In this document: in pieces, positions 47,540-59,789 of the stretch
Numbering within the stretch: the first letter of the stretch is position 1
How the letters are laid out: each line of letters opens with the position of its first letter
Assembly (NCBI GenBank): GCA_009617715.1
Contig: VTFK01000023.1
Coordinates: 1,302,001-1,366,000, forward strand
From: Plectrocnemia conspersa
Lineage: Eukaryota > Arthropoda > Insecta > Trichoptera > Polycentropodidae
Reading direction: 5' to 3'
DNA length: 64,000 nt
Notes under the pieces: generated by a model
What the model was told of the DNA's origin: nothing
Databases searched by the model: none
The model's input: only the letters and a program-made list of their open reading frames with translations
Position numbers and translations under genes: made by a program

Positions 47540-49120
47540 TAACTTTTTAATTTTTTTTATTATTAGAAAAATATATAAGCATTCTATAATTACTATAAGT
47601 ATGAGGAAAAACAGCAAAAGGCAAAAATCATAATTTTGTTCACATTCTCAGATATGCTCATTTTTTTCTAGATAAACATATGTTTTAGAAGCAACTTTTT
47701 CTACTTAACTTAAAAATGGTTAAAACAGAAATTCGCTAAATGTATATTTATGAGTATCATTACTCCTTATTATTAATATTTTTTACAATATAAAGATTTT
47801 TGTATGAGTATATAATTTTTCATTTACTTATCCAATTTAAGAAATTAATTTAGTCTGCTATATTTAAATTTTGTTAAAATCATATTTGTGGGGATTTTAG
47901 ATTTAAGTATAAATATTCAATATTTACAATTGTTTTATATTGTTTTTGTGCAATCAAAAATGATAATTTTACAGAAGGACAAAAAAATGTAAGGATACCT
48001 ATTTAATCTAACTCATAATTTTGTTCATAATCACAGATAAACTATTTTGTGTTTATTTTTAATAAACATATATTTTATTTACTTAACTCAAAAATGGATA
48101 AAAAATAATTTCACTGAATTCTATATGGTGTATCATTTTTGTTTTTTATCTAATTTTATTTGGTATTTAAACATATTGAAACTCTTAAATGGTTGTAATT
48201 TATTTTTAATACATATTTTTGCTGTTATTTCTTATATTTATGATATTATTTAATTTTTGTGAAAATGGATTTTGAGATTCTTATTATTTGCTTTAATTAA
48301 TAAAAATATGCAGATGCACTTTAAATTACTTATTTATGTCAATACTAAGAATAATCATAACTTTAAAGGCGAGCGAAAACAAAATATTAAGATCTTAATC
48401 ATAATTTTGTTTATAATCTCTGATCGACTAATTGGTACCTTACCTAGATAAATATATATTTGAGAAGCAACTCTATAGACATAACTCAAAAATGGATAAA
48501 AGAGAAATTCACTGAATATTATATTAGGAGTATCATTACTGATTTACATATTATCTTATTTGTTATTAAAACGTATTAAGATTTTTTAATCGATCTTATT
48601 TATTTTTAATATATATGTTTTTATGCAAATGGTTTTTATGTATTTTGTTATTTTTTAATTGAAAAATGCAGATGTAGAACATATATCCATATCAGGAAAA
48701 ATGGCATGAGTCAAAATCATAACTTTATAACTTTATATAAGAGCAACAGCAGCAATCCTAATTAATTTTCACAATCTATATTCGATTAATTTTTTTTCTC
48801 TTATATTTTAGAAGCAACTCTATCTAAATAACATAAAAATTAATAAAATATAAATTTACTCAATGTAATATTTATTAGTATATATTATATTTTTTTTATT
48901 TATTTTACTTTATATTTATATTTTGCCAAATTTAATCATATTAGTGGTGATTTTGATTTGATATTTTTCGAGTTTCTGTATTTGATTATTTCATACCAAT
49001 ATACGAAATTTTTGTGTCATTTTAGTGCAATTGCTTTTAATCAATTTTGTTGGTTGCTTTTATAAAAAAAATAGATGCATTCTAATGCTAAGCATTTCTT
49101 AAAAATAATGAAGGTTTCTG
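47540..49120 (+). repeat. Decayed tandem array, about 386-bp unit, four units
   Basis: CATAATTTTGTT (or CATAACTTTAT) starts at 47629, 48014, 48400 and 48718. Each is followed in order by a TCTCAGAT-like word, TAGATAAACATAT, AGAAGCAACTCT, an ACTTAACTCAAAAATGGATAAAA block, GAAATTCACTGAAT and AGTATCATTACT. Units 2 and 3 also share an AAAATGCAGATG word near their ends (48307, 48663). Spacings are 385, 386 and 318 bp. No coding capacity; satellite-like. Confidence 0.85.
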
Positions 49121-50210
49121 TTGATATTATTCTCGAGAACTTCCAGATTTGAGTTAAGGAAAGTCTTAAAGAGTTGCCATCGCATTTTATTCTGCTATCT
49201 ATTGGAGTCAAAAGATTGGCACAATTAATTTTAATATTTTATGATTTTATTCTCATGCATTATATATTATTTTTAAATTATAATAAATAAATATTATGTG
49301 CAAATATATTTTTTTTTAATTATTTATTTCGAAGTCGATATTTTGATATTGGATTAAAAATGTAACTATAAAATTACTTTCAAAATGTCCAGTCGTAAAA
49401 AAAACAGTCACATGGTTGACATAGCGCAGTGTTATCAGCGGATTTAGGTAAAGACGTTACACACGTAAATGTTTTGTTTGATCAGTGAAGATAACGCTGG
49501 ACATGTCAACATCCACGAGAACAAATATGGAACACAAAAAATGGACACGACCTACAGTGTGACATTTTTAACCAGACTATCATCGTCCGATAACAAAGGT
49601 CTAAATAAAATCCGACTATTTATAAAACAAGAAGATACGACAAAAGTTAAACAAATATATACGACTTGAGTGAAATCGCGATAAAATACGCGAGAATAAA
49701 AATAAAATTTTATCAAAGCGGTTTGTTTTTGGCAGTAAAAGAGCTTTAAAAAACTTTCTTTAGCACGACCTTTAATGTGTTCGTTGCGTAATTTTATGTT
49801 ATAAATAAACTATTTTTATAAAAATAAATGATGTAGGTAAACATTTTTTTATATATTGATATTTTGTATTTAGGAACAACATATTTTATAAATTGAAAAA
49901 GTTTGATCAAATATACATGAACCCTGATTTTTTAATATTAAAAAATGGTGAGTAAATCACAGTGCTTTATAAAATAATGTTTTTAGCTCAAAAATATTTA
50001 AATTGATGAGCATTTTTATCTATTAAAATAATCATTAGTGATTGCCTGAGTAATATTGTACAATAATTTAATCGAGCTGAATTATTAACAGGTTTTTTCA
50101 GACGATAAAATTTGATTCACTATCCACTAGTTATTCTATTAAACGAGCTGCAGTAAATCTTTAAATATTATCATCACATTATATGATAATTAGCGAAAAC
50201 ATCCTATAAA
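49121..50210. other. Mostly AT-rich DNA, no gene supported
   Basis: A more balanced patch (49400-49680) holds a 66-codon frame with a polar, coding-like composition but no recognisable domain, start context or second copy. The rest is AT-rich. Confidence 0.3.
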
Positions 50211-50620
50211 TAAACTTATAAGCAAAACTGTGGGCAGGTAATGGCTCGCCAAGTGCATAATGAGCTCGCACCATTGTAGTCCATATAAGAGTCGCCCGCG
50301 TGCCGACGGTTGTGCAACACTGACCGCACCTTTGCAGTGCATATACATATGTACGTACACTCATAAAATAAATTGTATGACTCAATTTCGAGACACGTAC
50401 CATCTTAAATGTCCTTATTGTATTTTTTGATGATGCGAAAGAAAGAAAGAAAGCAAGAGGATGGACAAAGAGGATAATCTCGGCACAGATCTTCAGCTCG
50501 ACAGTCATGTATGCCGTAATTTTGGATGCGAGTATCACATAAAAATGTAAATAAGATGAAAAAGATTCCGAAGAAAATATTACTGGCTTTCGAAACACAT
50601 AATAATTAAATTAAGATTTA
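50211..50620. other. Mixed-composition island
   Basis: Raised GC at 50220-50345 and a 139-codon minus-strand frame (50179-50598). The frame has no domain and its composition changes along its length, so chance openness is likelier than a gene. Possible regulatory DNA. Confidence 0.25.
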
Positions 50621-51430
50621 TTGAAGCCTAAGCTGCTTAAGATGGTAGAGTATGATTATTTGCATCTACTTCATATAACTTAAGATTGTCTTGATTTGCT
50701 AAAATACTTGTTAATACATAAACTTTACGCTAATAATAAAATAGTGTGATTAATATGTTTTAAGAAAGTTATCACTCTTATTTATTTATATAAAAAACTT
50801 GAATCAATGTAACAAAAATGCGAAAAAAAATATACAAAAAATATTATTTGTTCCGGAATATTTCATTCAAAAATGTTATTGAGATAAATTAGTAAATTAT
50901 TGTAATATACAATTTCATAAAATATCTCGTATAAAAATAAATATTGCGATTTTTACTATTGTATATTTTATGGAAAATTAGCATCAAAGTTCATAGCTCG
51001 TTATTTTCAGTATACACGATTTCTTGAACTAATTTTTAATGACTCACAAAGACACGTGGAAAAAAAAATTTTTTAATAGCTTATGTTTAAAATAAATAAA
51101 GGTTTTTGTGGTTAAAATATAGAAACAGTTTTAAATTTTCATTGATTTTAACTTATCTGAAAGTTTTGTAATATCGTAGATATTAATATCGTAATATCTA
51201 ATATTATTATTTTTATTTTTGGTGCACTATTTTATTTTGGAGCTGTTTTCAAATGATTTTTGTAAAATGCATTTTGTATATTTTTGTGACCACAACTATC
51301 TCTAATTAATAATCTATAAATTTAAGAAAAGCAGAAGTTATATAAAAGGCGTATTAATCATGGTACTGTAAAAGATGATAACATAAATATAAATTAGGTT
51401 TATTCCATGGACTAATCTCTAATTCACTAG
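50621..51430. other. AT-rich DNA, nothing recognised
   Basis: No open frames or matches. Confidence 0.55.
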
Positions 51431-51433
51431 CTG

Positions 51434-51461
51434 TCGGTACCTCACGATAGTGAGGTACCGA
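51434..51461. repeat. Perfect 12-bp GC-rich hairpin
   Basis: TCGGTACCTCAC and GTGAGGTACCGA pair exactly around GATA. It stands alone in AT-rich DNA and may be the terminus or centre of a small palindromic repeat. DNA from 51462 to 52740 is AT-rich and empty. Confidence 0.85.
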
Positions 51462-52740
51462 AGCGTAGCGAGTGTGTGAATACCGGACCCTCAACTTTTT
51501 GGGTTTTATATATTATTTTTGCTTCGTTCTGATTTTTTAAAATTTGATGGTTCAAATCAGACATTAATATTTAGGATTTTCAATGAGTCAAAATGGTTTA
51601 ATCTATAAAAAATTACTTAACATTATCAATTCATTTGAAAATAAGTTTACAACTCGCCTAAATATTTCCAGAAAAAAACATTTTATTTTATTTAATGACA
51701 AATCTGAGTATTGTGAATCATTTATGAATAGGTTTAAAACTTAGCTAGATAATAATAAATTAAAAATTATACAGTGAAATATCAATATAGCGAAACTCAC
51801 GGAATCAATGAATAAGTTTCGGTGTACTGAAAATTTGTTATACTGTTATATTAATATAAAGAAGATGATATATTTTTATTTTATTTTTAATTGCTCTAAT
51901 CTATAACTAATAATCTTGGGAATTAAAACAACGAAAGCAAGTGCTACTAATAAGAATATAATATTAGGAAATAAAAAGTTATATAAAACACGAAATAATC
52001 AAGATCCTAGAAAATAATGATATTATAAATAAAAATAATACAAAAACTTAATTTTTTGATGATGCTTGTATGAATAGTTATGTGTGGCAGAATAATTATT
52101 ATAAATAATTGCAATTCTTATAAACAATTAGCAACCGAAACATATGTAAAAATAAATGATTTTTTTGTAAAGCAAAAACATAAAAAATCAATAAAAATAA
52201 CTGTGATAAAAAAATAAATATACTCTTTAAGCTATACACAATTTTAATATAAGATCTAATCCATTTAGCATATATTTTATAGGCACTTCTGTTTCTATCA
52301 AAAAAATTTTGGTCTAAAAAAGAGATAAAATGCCGATAAGATTTATTTTCAGCAAATTTAGATCTTGCTTTTAGTACGATAGATGGTGCATATTTATATT
52401 ATTAATAATATATTTACTAGATATAGCTTTACACACTAAAACATATCTAACGTATATATGTACATATAATATATTTAAAAAAGCAAAAATATCATTATTC
52501 ATTTTAGTGCAACTTGAAAATGTTTTTATTTTTAAAAATAATATTTTTTATAGTAGGAAGAAATATTTCTTACTGATTAATTAAATATCACAATAATTAA
52601 GAACCGCATAAATATTATGTTTAATATGTTTTGTATAAATATTTAAAATAAATAACAGTTATAGCAATCAACATTATTTTTTAATTTTTTTTATTACTCA
52701 TGCAGTTTAATATAATATTTAAACTAAAAGGTATAAGTCA

Positions 52741-52920
52741 ATGATTAATACCTGAAAAATCTGTATTTGCATATATGGACCCTAGTGTTTTATAATTTCT
52801 ATCGTATCTGAGATATCGTTTTAAATGATTATTATGTAATATAATTTCGATTGATCATCACAGATTAGGTTTTCTTAGATTTTTTTAATCTTACGGAGCG
52901 ATATTGTGATAAAAAATTAA
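52741..52920 (+). mobile_element. tRNA-like SINE, copy
   Basis: Body matches the other copies (TCTATCGTATCTGAGATATCG, TTGATCATCACAGATTAGG, TCTTAGATTTTTTTAATC, TTACGGA). The head begins ATACCTGAAAAATCTGT, as at 39.62 kb, and has lost the pol III boxes. A (T)AATATA-rich tail follows. Confidence 0.75.
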
Positions 52921-53759
52921 AATAAAATTAATATATAATTTTAAATTAATATATAAATTGATATAATTTTATAACTAATAAAATATATAAAACTGATTTA
53001 CAGACTTTGGTCCCGAAATGTTGGCAGACAACTTTGGATTTTTTTACTATGATAACGCAGCATTTCATATGCACAGATTTATATGAAAATATATTTTACT
53101 TTGATTTGCTTCGGATGAGAAAATGTTGTGGAGAACTGGTGTATACGTTTTTTTTAAGATTCCTTAATTTTTATATGATCTATAAATATAAACATATGTG
53201 ATGAAAGGATCTTATATTTTTCCAAGATTGTAGAGAATTAAATTAAATATTATACCCTCCATATATTTGCGCTAAAAATAAACTTTAGATCAGAGTCATG
53301 TTGTTCCACAATAATACACACATAATGCTGTTGAATGCATTTTCATTGAACTAATCTATCTTAATTTGAATGTCATATATGAATTCTTGTAGATTTATTC
53401 TTATAAGTTTCCTTTAAATTATGGTTGTCTGACTTGGCACTCAGCATATAGGTTAATTATACCATGTTTACCATTTGACCAACACATCTTGTAGGTGACC
53501 TTCCTCTGCTAATTTTCCTTGGTACATTACCGTCTATTATATGCGAGTAAACATCTAAGATTTTTGTCACCTTGGATTTTTTTAAATGTGTAATTATTTT
53601 ATTAAGGTAGATTATTATATTTTCGTACTTATGTTGGACTCAATTAATTTAATTCAAATCGAAGTCTTATGAGTTTTAAATAATATTTACAGATGTTTTT
53701 TTTTTATTTTTCCTCACAACTGAATATCTTTAAGCACTATCAAAGTGCCTTATGAACGT
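52921..53759. other. AT-rich DNA, nothing recognised
   Basis: Only a 64-codon frame without a domain (53007-53201). Confidence 0.45.
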
Positions 53760-54200
53760 TATTTCAATTTAATGGTCGACGACCAAAGAGTTGCGGAAGT
53801 AGCCTGAGTTGTCAGGGTGCAGCAGAGTGTCACGGATGACTCTTGTTGCTAGGTTATTTTTTTCTCTTCATTTTTGTCAGAACACAGAACCGCCTTGTGA
53901 CGTGAAAGGCTTTTGTGACGATTTGCGCGGCCATACGGAAGTGGAAGCATTAGTGCGATTGCCGGACCGGAAATAGTCGTCATTAGCCGGCGTTGTGCCG
54001 AGGACAGAATTAATCCTCTGGGTACTACTCACTTTATGCTCTGCTTCCCTGGCTTTTGTCTTGCACGTCTCGACACTTTTCTTAATTGGGAAAAAATTCA
54101 ATGACTTGGACCATACTTTGAGGCGTCGACAAGGTTCAAAGACATGCATTATATACGCGTCATGAATGATAGTTACAGCAATTTTTATGCATGCCAATCT
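53760..54200. other. GC-rich island
   Basis: Raised GC with a 106-codon minus-strand frame (53877-54197) that shows no recognisable domain. Composition alone can explain it. Possible regulatory DNA. Confidence 0.25.
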
Positions 54201-54689
54201 GAATCAATCTTTTGCTGATATTATATACAATTTTAATTAAACTTACTTAAATACAAATTTGTTTCGGAAACGTTCTCATATATCAAAGCAAATTTCTTCA
54301 CAATAAATAATAAAAACTCAAACACAAATATTGACATTGTGTTAAGTAATCATAGAATCACTATTAAAGATATTTCTAAAGAAGTTAGTATCTTATGCAG
54401 AAAAAAATTGAATAGCATAAAAATGAGTAGTGTCCAATTTGGTTAACTGTTGAATTTTTGACAAAGGCGCTGAACTGCCCCAAAATTCGGGTATATGCTT
54501 ACACCATTATTAATCTAAACCATTGTTATCAACGTCACTTAATCCCGATTAATTTATTTCATCGTTTCATGTCACAGTTTTCTCGAATTTTCCTCCAAGC
54601 TAAAAAAATCTCTACTCCGTGGCATTTCCGTCACGAATTCAATTTACATATAATTTAATACGCTCTCTCGTGACTGGTGATAAAGTGTT

Positions 54690-55020
54690 ATAATAACAAG
54701 ATTGTTAGTCGACCACCGATGGGCACCGAAGATGACAGGGCCGAAGCTCGACGGACACAATGACTATGCAAAGGGCCTTCATAGCTTCGGGTCCAGCATC
54801 TGGGTCCATTCACGACAATTCTGGGCGTGGACCGGATAAGACGTGATGTAAAAATATCATTCATTATTCATGGCGAGCCGCGCCAACAATGGATGGTGGA
54901 GGATGGCCACACTCCGGCACGTAATCTGATACAATTTTTTTATGCCGAGTCCACACCTTGCTTTTGGACAGAATTTTTGCGAAATCTTATTCGACGTGCC
55001 ATATCCGCTGATTTAATTTT
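54690..55020. other. GC-rich island
   Basis: Balanced composition, one 69-codon frame (54827-55036) with no domain. The AT-rich DNA from 54201 to 54689 is empty. Confidence 0.25.
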
Positions 55021-55179
55021 GATTTTTAAAATTTAAAATCCTGAATAAACTGATGTCAATAAAGGTTTTAAAAGTACAACGCATACAACTTAGATGATAA
55101 CAAATCTATAGCGTAATACAACAGCGTAATGCACATTCACTGCAAAGAGATATAAAGGCATGCGGTCCGCATGTCCTTA

Positions 55180-55250
55180 TCTCTCACTCGCTCTCGTCAC
55201 CTTACACGCGAGCGAGCGAAAGAAAAAGTATCTCACCGCACGCGTCTGAT
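55180..55250 (+). repeat. Short GC-rich repeat, family R, copy 2
   Basis: Second copy of 45650-45732: CTCTCACTCGCTCTCGTCAC, CACGCGAGCGAGCGAAAG, TATCTCACCGCACGCG. The two copies share about 70 bp and diverge sharply outside. From 55251 to 55675 nothing is recognised. Confidence 0.85.
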
Positions 55251-55894
55251 GTATACATATTTATTTTTAGAAGATATGTATATTTTTGAAGAAATATTAA
55301 AATTATTTAAAAAATAGTGTATGGATATTTATTAATTCCTTATTACAGTAAATTAATTTTTTTAGTTACTTTGTGTCCTTTTAATTTTAAAATTGAATTA
55401 CTTGGAAAAAAATATTTTTTACTTCAATAACAATTTAGTTATTAATATTGAATATTTTCTTAAATCTCAAAATGTATAATTAAATTAATTCATAACTATA
55501 ATAACGATAAAAAAGTGGTTATAACGAATATGGTGTTATTATAATTATGATATAAACTTATACCTTTCACTAAGACTTAATTTTAATACACTGTATAATA
55601 ATTTAAAATAATTTAGAAATATTCTTTCAAATTATTTTTATTAAAAAGATTTGGAATCAATATTATTTATATTAGTAGAGTACGCTCAGGATAAGGATGC
55701 CGGTTTGTTATTGTATGCGTGTACATGTATATGAGAGGGAGAAGCGATGTAGCGTGTACTTCGTTGTCTCGCTTTCTCTTTCAAGGACAGTCGCTGATTC
55801 GTCAACGCTGATATTCGTCATTAAAGTGCAGTGTGGCACAGAAGTTTGATCTTCTCTAGTGATTTGTTTTAAATAATTTTGTGTTGATATTGGT

Positions 55895-56008
55895 TTAACC
55901 CAGATATGCCGACTGTCCTATGGGTATGTCACTAAACTCGTGCCACTGTTTTTTTATTTATAAATGAAATTTTAAGACAACAAAATTTCTTGGGCATATC
56001 TGGGTTAA
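55895..56008. mobile_element. Nested piggyBac-like MITE with TTAA ends
   Basis: TTAACCCAGATATGCC at the left and GGCATATCTGGGTTAA at the right are exact inverted repeats. TTAA duplicates (55895-55898 and 56005-56008) border a 106-bp unit. TTAA targets and CCC...GGG ends are the hallmark of piggyBac-type transposition. Removing the insert and one TTAA leaves a continuous outer element. Copy 1 of the outer element keeps one end only (23413-23424). Confidence 0.8.
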
Positions 56009-56260
56009 TTGATATCAAGGCTTCAAATATACACTGTAAGTTATTCGTTCTCTTACTCGTGGATTAAAATATTTTAATTATTTTTACATTAATCCGTACG
56101 TTGTTGGTTTTTTTACACTATTCTCTATAATGCTTAAAAAAGTTATTATTCTTATCGTTGCGCCAATGATAATTTTTAATTTATTCAATGGATTCTAATT
56201 ATTTAATAGACTCGTCGAGCCATTAAACAATCTGCGAATAATTTCTTTCCCCATTTTATA

Positions 56261-56482
56261 TCATTTTGCTTTTGAAGAATAGCTAAAGACTTCATTATTT
56301 TTTTGACTAGTGAAAGATTTTGAATTTTGCAAATATTTAATTAATGACATCAGTGTCTGGTTTCTTCGATTATATAATATATTTTTAATTGTCCGTTGAA
56401 ATTTCCAACTTAGCTCAGATCTATGTATGTTAAATAAAAAATATTCTGAGCGAAATTGTTTTGAGCCACACAGTTCACGCAC
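56261..56482 (-). pseudogene. Short frame shared by both TIR elements
   Basis: A 73-codon frame reading SELSWKFQRTI, NILYNRRNQTLMSL and SLIKYLQNSKSF, nearly identical to 22935-23159. The substitutions between copies do not favour silent sites, so coding is unproven. Confidence 0.3.
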
Positions 56483-56649
56483 ACAATAACAAACCGGAAT
56501 CCTTATCCCGAGCGTACTCTATATAGATCGTTTTTGCACAATAAAACTAAAAACAAATATCATTCTAAAGTGTTTTGTATTGAAATAATCCCTGTATTAT
56601 TTTTTATCAAATGTATTATATTTCCTTGAAGAAAATTATTCTTCTCAAA

Positions 56650-57530
56650 ATTTCGCTCATGGTATTTGATGCCTATTGATGGTTAAAACCGGCCATAAGT
56701 GGCTATCAGTCAGCGGTGTGCTTATGATATATGGCCCATGGCGATCGGGGTGTTTATTCACTTTATCCGATCGGTTGGGTTGTGTGAAAACATTTCAATA
56801 AGGCCAACAATAGCTTTCGCCCCAGCCCAGGGCCGGCCGCACTTATAAATCTTTCGGCCCAACAAAAGCGCCGAAATTCCTAAGTGACCTTTTATGGGGC
56901 CAGCTCGCCACAACCCCCGTGCGATAAGGGAGGAAGCCTCCGCTTTATTGGACTATAATAGAGGGTCACACTTTTTTATCGCTGGGGTGAAATGGTCAAA
57001 TCGCCAGGGCTGTCGCATGGTTTTACATCATAAAAAATCATAAAATCTTAAACATAATATAGAATTATATTTTAACTGAATTTAACATTAAGATATATAT
57101 TTGTATTGATTCATTTAACTGAAATGTTGTCTAATGAGAGACTGCAGGAAATGACTAAGCACATTATTTACATACTAGCAAATCAATGTGAATGGAAAGT
57201 ATTGTCCTTCTAAAACTAGAAGAGCTTAAGTGGAATTAAAAATAAATATATATTTTATGGTGTGGCAACCCTATCAGCCGGAAAGCAGATTCACTCGAAC
57301 GCAAGGGCATCTTCCTCCCAGTTTCCGATAGGATTTATTTATAGGTGGGCTCGCTTGGTTAGTTCGGCTTCTCAACTTCCTGCGGTCACTACATCAACAC
57401 TTTACGTGTACATCACCCCTCAAAGCCTGCCAATTCCTTTATCACTTACATATGTTTGTCGAGGGTTGGTCGCGATAATAGAAAACTTTCTTTTTAACCC
57501 TCTCCCACGTATACTCACTATATAAGGGTA
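56650..57530. other. GC-rich islands, possible regulatory DNA
   Basis: Two islands (56650-57010 and 57240-57530) with raised GC. CAGGGCCGGCC near 56828 resembles some hAT termini but has no partner or duplication. An 87-codon frame (57262-57525) has no domain. Confidence 0.3.
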
Positions 57531-57849
57531 AAGTGGAGGTGTGCAAAATTGGAAATACTCAATGATATTCTTGATATATTATTTTTCATTTTTATGAAAA
57601 ACATATATGTAATTAATGGTGCATTTAAAAGCAAGAATATATTTATTTCTAGTATCACTTCACATAGATTCACAACGATTTGCTCTTACGCTTTAATAGC
57701 TGTAATTTTAAATTCACTTGTGACATCAAATAAGTTCATTTAAGAGATAAATGCTTCTCTCATGCTGAAGTTTATGTCATAATATCACATATAAACACAT
57801 ATTTTCAAATTTAATAAAATAAATCATGGAAATAAAAATATCCGAATCG

Positions 57850-58200
57850 CTTAGTGGAATTTGAAAGATGCAGTTTTCATTAATGTAAGCTTGCGTAAGA
57901 ATTTTAACTTGTGCGAATTCTCGCATATATCATATGCACTTTTGAAACGTTACATTATGCACCTCGGTCCCATTATTCTATATCACAACAACACGTCCCG
58001 CACCCGATTGTCCCATTGTCCGTATGTTCCGAGATCGACACCGGACCGATTCGTCCCACTGATACAAACCCAACAATGGACAATGGGGTCCAGAGCTGGT
58101 GAACAATCTGACGATGATCCATCATATCTGACTAAACTGGACACCTTCGAGTAATGCACCGTGACCTGGACGATTCGGAATAAGTGTATCATTCCCATTG
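57850..58200. other. Mixed-composition island
   Basis: Three overlapping frames (63-97 codons, both strands) occupy the same bases, which argues against any one of them being real. No domain recognised. Flanking DNA to 58884 is AT-rich and empty. Confidence 0.25.
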
Positions 58201-58884
58201 GCTATTATGATAATTTAAAGTCGCATGATATTAAATATAACTAAATTTCCTTGAAGTAGAAGTTATTTGGCAAGCTTCAAAGGATATATAAATGTTCGTG
58301 GAAGATCTATATCCTGATATTCTGCTGTCCATAACTTTTAAGACTACTAATCGCGTACAAAGCGAAATCGTAAATTAAGTCAATATTAAGTGCGTCGACT
58401 GATATTTGCCCGGATTATGCGGAATTCCAGTAATAAGTTTATATTTAGATTTTAAATATAATCTGTATGTTTCACTCACTTTCTTTATCTTGAATATGTT
58501 TATTTTTTAATAATTAGTCTTTGTGTATTAAAACAATGAAGGTAGCTATTTTGTTTCTGCACTGTACTGTTGCATTATCTACAAGCCAATTGTGACATTT
58601 TTCATTTTGCGATATTAATTTATTAATATTATTTTAAGCAACCATAGCCAACTAATAGCTGACAAACAAAATAATGCAGGAAATATCTATATTGGTTTTT
58701 AATTATGGCTGACGTTGGTCTGCAAAATATTTGCACTGATAAAGAGTTTAAAACTCAGCTATAAACCAATTTAATATACACAATTTTTCCATATAAAAAG
58801 ATATATATTATTTACTATTTTTTTTGTGTTCTTTTTTATCTGCAATCTATCTATTAAGACAATAAGCGGACTAAAGCTAGTGTG

Positions 58885-59080
58885 CTATATTTCAAATCTT
58901 GTTGCAAGATCGGTCTTTAAAAGATTTTCAATGTACAACATGTATAACACAGGACCAAGCACGCTTCCCTGAGGGACGCCAGAATTTATATGAAAAACTG
59001 AGGTTCTTTCTTCACCATACTTTACCAAAAAATCCACAACATCTAAAAAACATATAGTTTTAAATGTACTAATAAGAAAA
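58885..59080 (-). pseudogene. LINE reverse transcriptase fragment
   Basis: On the minus strand the frame reads FLVKYGEERTSVFHINSG and then GVPQGSVLGPVLYMLY (near 58990-58935), the unmistakable motif B region of LINE reverse transcriptases. The frame is open for at least 60 codons and ends at a TAG (58885-58887). Motif A to the right and the FADD motif to the left are missing, so this is an internal fragment. It differs in sequence from the LINEs at 10.1 and 38 kb and represents a separate jockey-like family. Confidence 0.9.
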
Positions 59081-59309
59081 AGTTGCTTTATTTTAAGCTT
59101 TGTAATATGTTATATTTTTCAGTGATTACAGTATATTAAAAAAAATCTGGCGCAAATTTCGATTAATCTTCTTATTTGTGCTAATTATTCACTGGTCTTT
59201 TAGTAGGACTAAGGTAAGAAGTAAATGCAGCGAATCTAGTAAAATTAAATAGAAAATTGTTATCCTTAAATTAATAGACTGGCAAAAGCTCACACAAAGC
59301 TTTGACACA

Positions 59310-59766
59310 AGGACGTCATTTGAGAAAAGCAGGTGGGAGCATTTGTCCCCCTTGAATTTCGGGAAAAAATGTATGTTATTTAATGAAGTATCATAAATCT
59401 TATGATATCGAAATATTAAAAAACACGACCACTGACTGGCCCCTTTTGCCCCTCTCCCCGGAGAAGATCTTCTGATTTTAAACCAGAAATTCTCGGGTTA
59501 TTCCTCAAAGAAAATCTATAAAAAATGAAACATCATAATACTGACAACGATTTAATAAATGTAATGTTTGACAATCAAAGAAGAATTAGGCAAATAAATA
59601 ATGAATGTCGAGAAAATGAATTTGGGACTTTGCATTATCATTTGGGGGTATTTGACCCCTCTTAAATTTGGCCATTTAATGAAATATTATGAATCTAAAT
59701 AAAATCTAAATATTAAAAAAAAACAACCACTACCTGACGAACTTTTGCCCCCCTTAACGTCCCTTG
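59310..59766 (+). repeat. Family W, two tandem-like units
   Basis: GACGTCATTTGAGAAAAGCA, GCATTTGTCCCCCTTGAATTT, ATTTAATGAAGTATCAT and a CGACCACTGACTGGCCC block (59310-59460) recur in weaker form at 59640-59760 as TCATTTGGGGGTATTTGACC, ATTTAATGAAATATTATGAA and CAACCACTACCTGACG. The same blocks are at 61.2-61.48 kb and, reversed, at 30.8 kb. Confidence 0.8.
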
Positions 59767-59789
59767 TGTTATTCTTCAAATAAAATAAA

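Larger units (their letters stand above)
55676..56521 (-). mobile_element. TIR DNA transposon, TA target, copy 2
   Basis: The element (55678-56519, 842 bp) is the inverted relative of 22887-23719. Ends: GAGTACGCTCAGGATAAGGA at the left and CCCGAGCGTACTC at the right, with TA outside both (55676-55677, 56520-56521). Internal blocks match copy 1 throughout when reversed. Unlike copy 1, it holds a complete nested mini-element bounded by TTAA. The short frame shared with copy 1 is at 56261-56482. Confidence 0.92.

Noticed and set aside
50179..50598. 139-codon minus-strand frame
   Set aside because: No domain, overlaps a composition island, and residue content changes along its length. Chance openness is more likely.
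57861..58198. Three overlapping frames of 63 to 97 codons
   Set aside because: They share the same bases in different frames and strands, with no domain in any; typical of a GC-balanced island.
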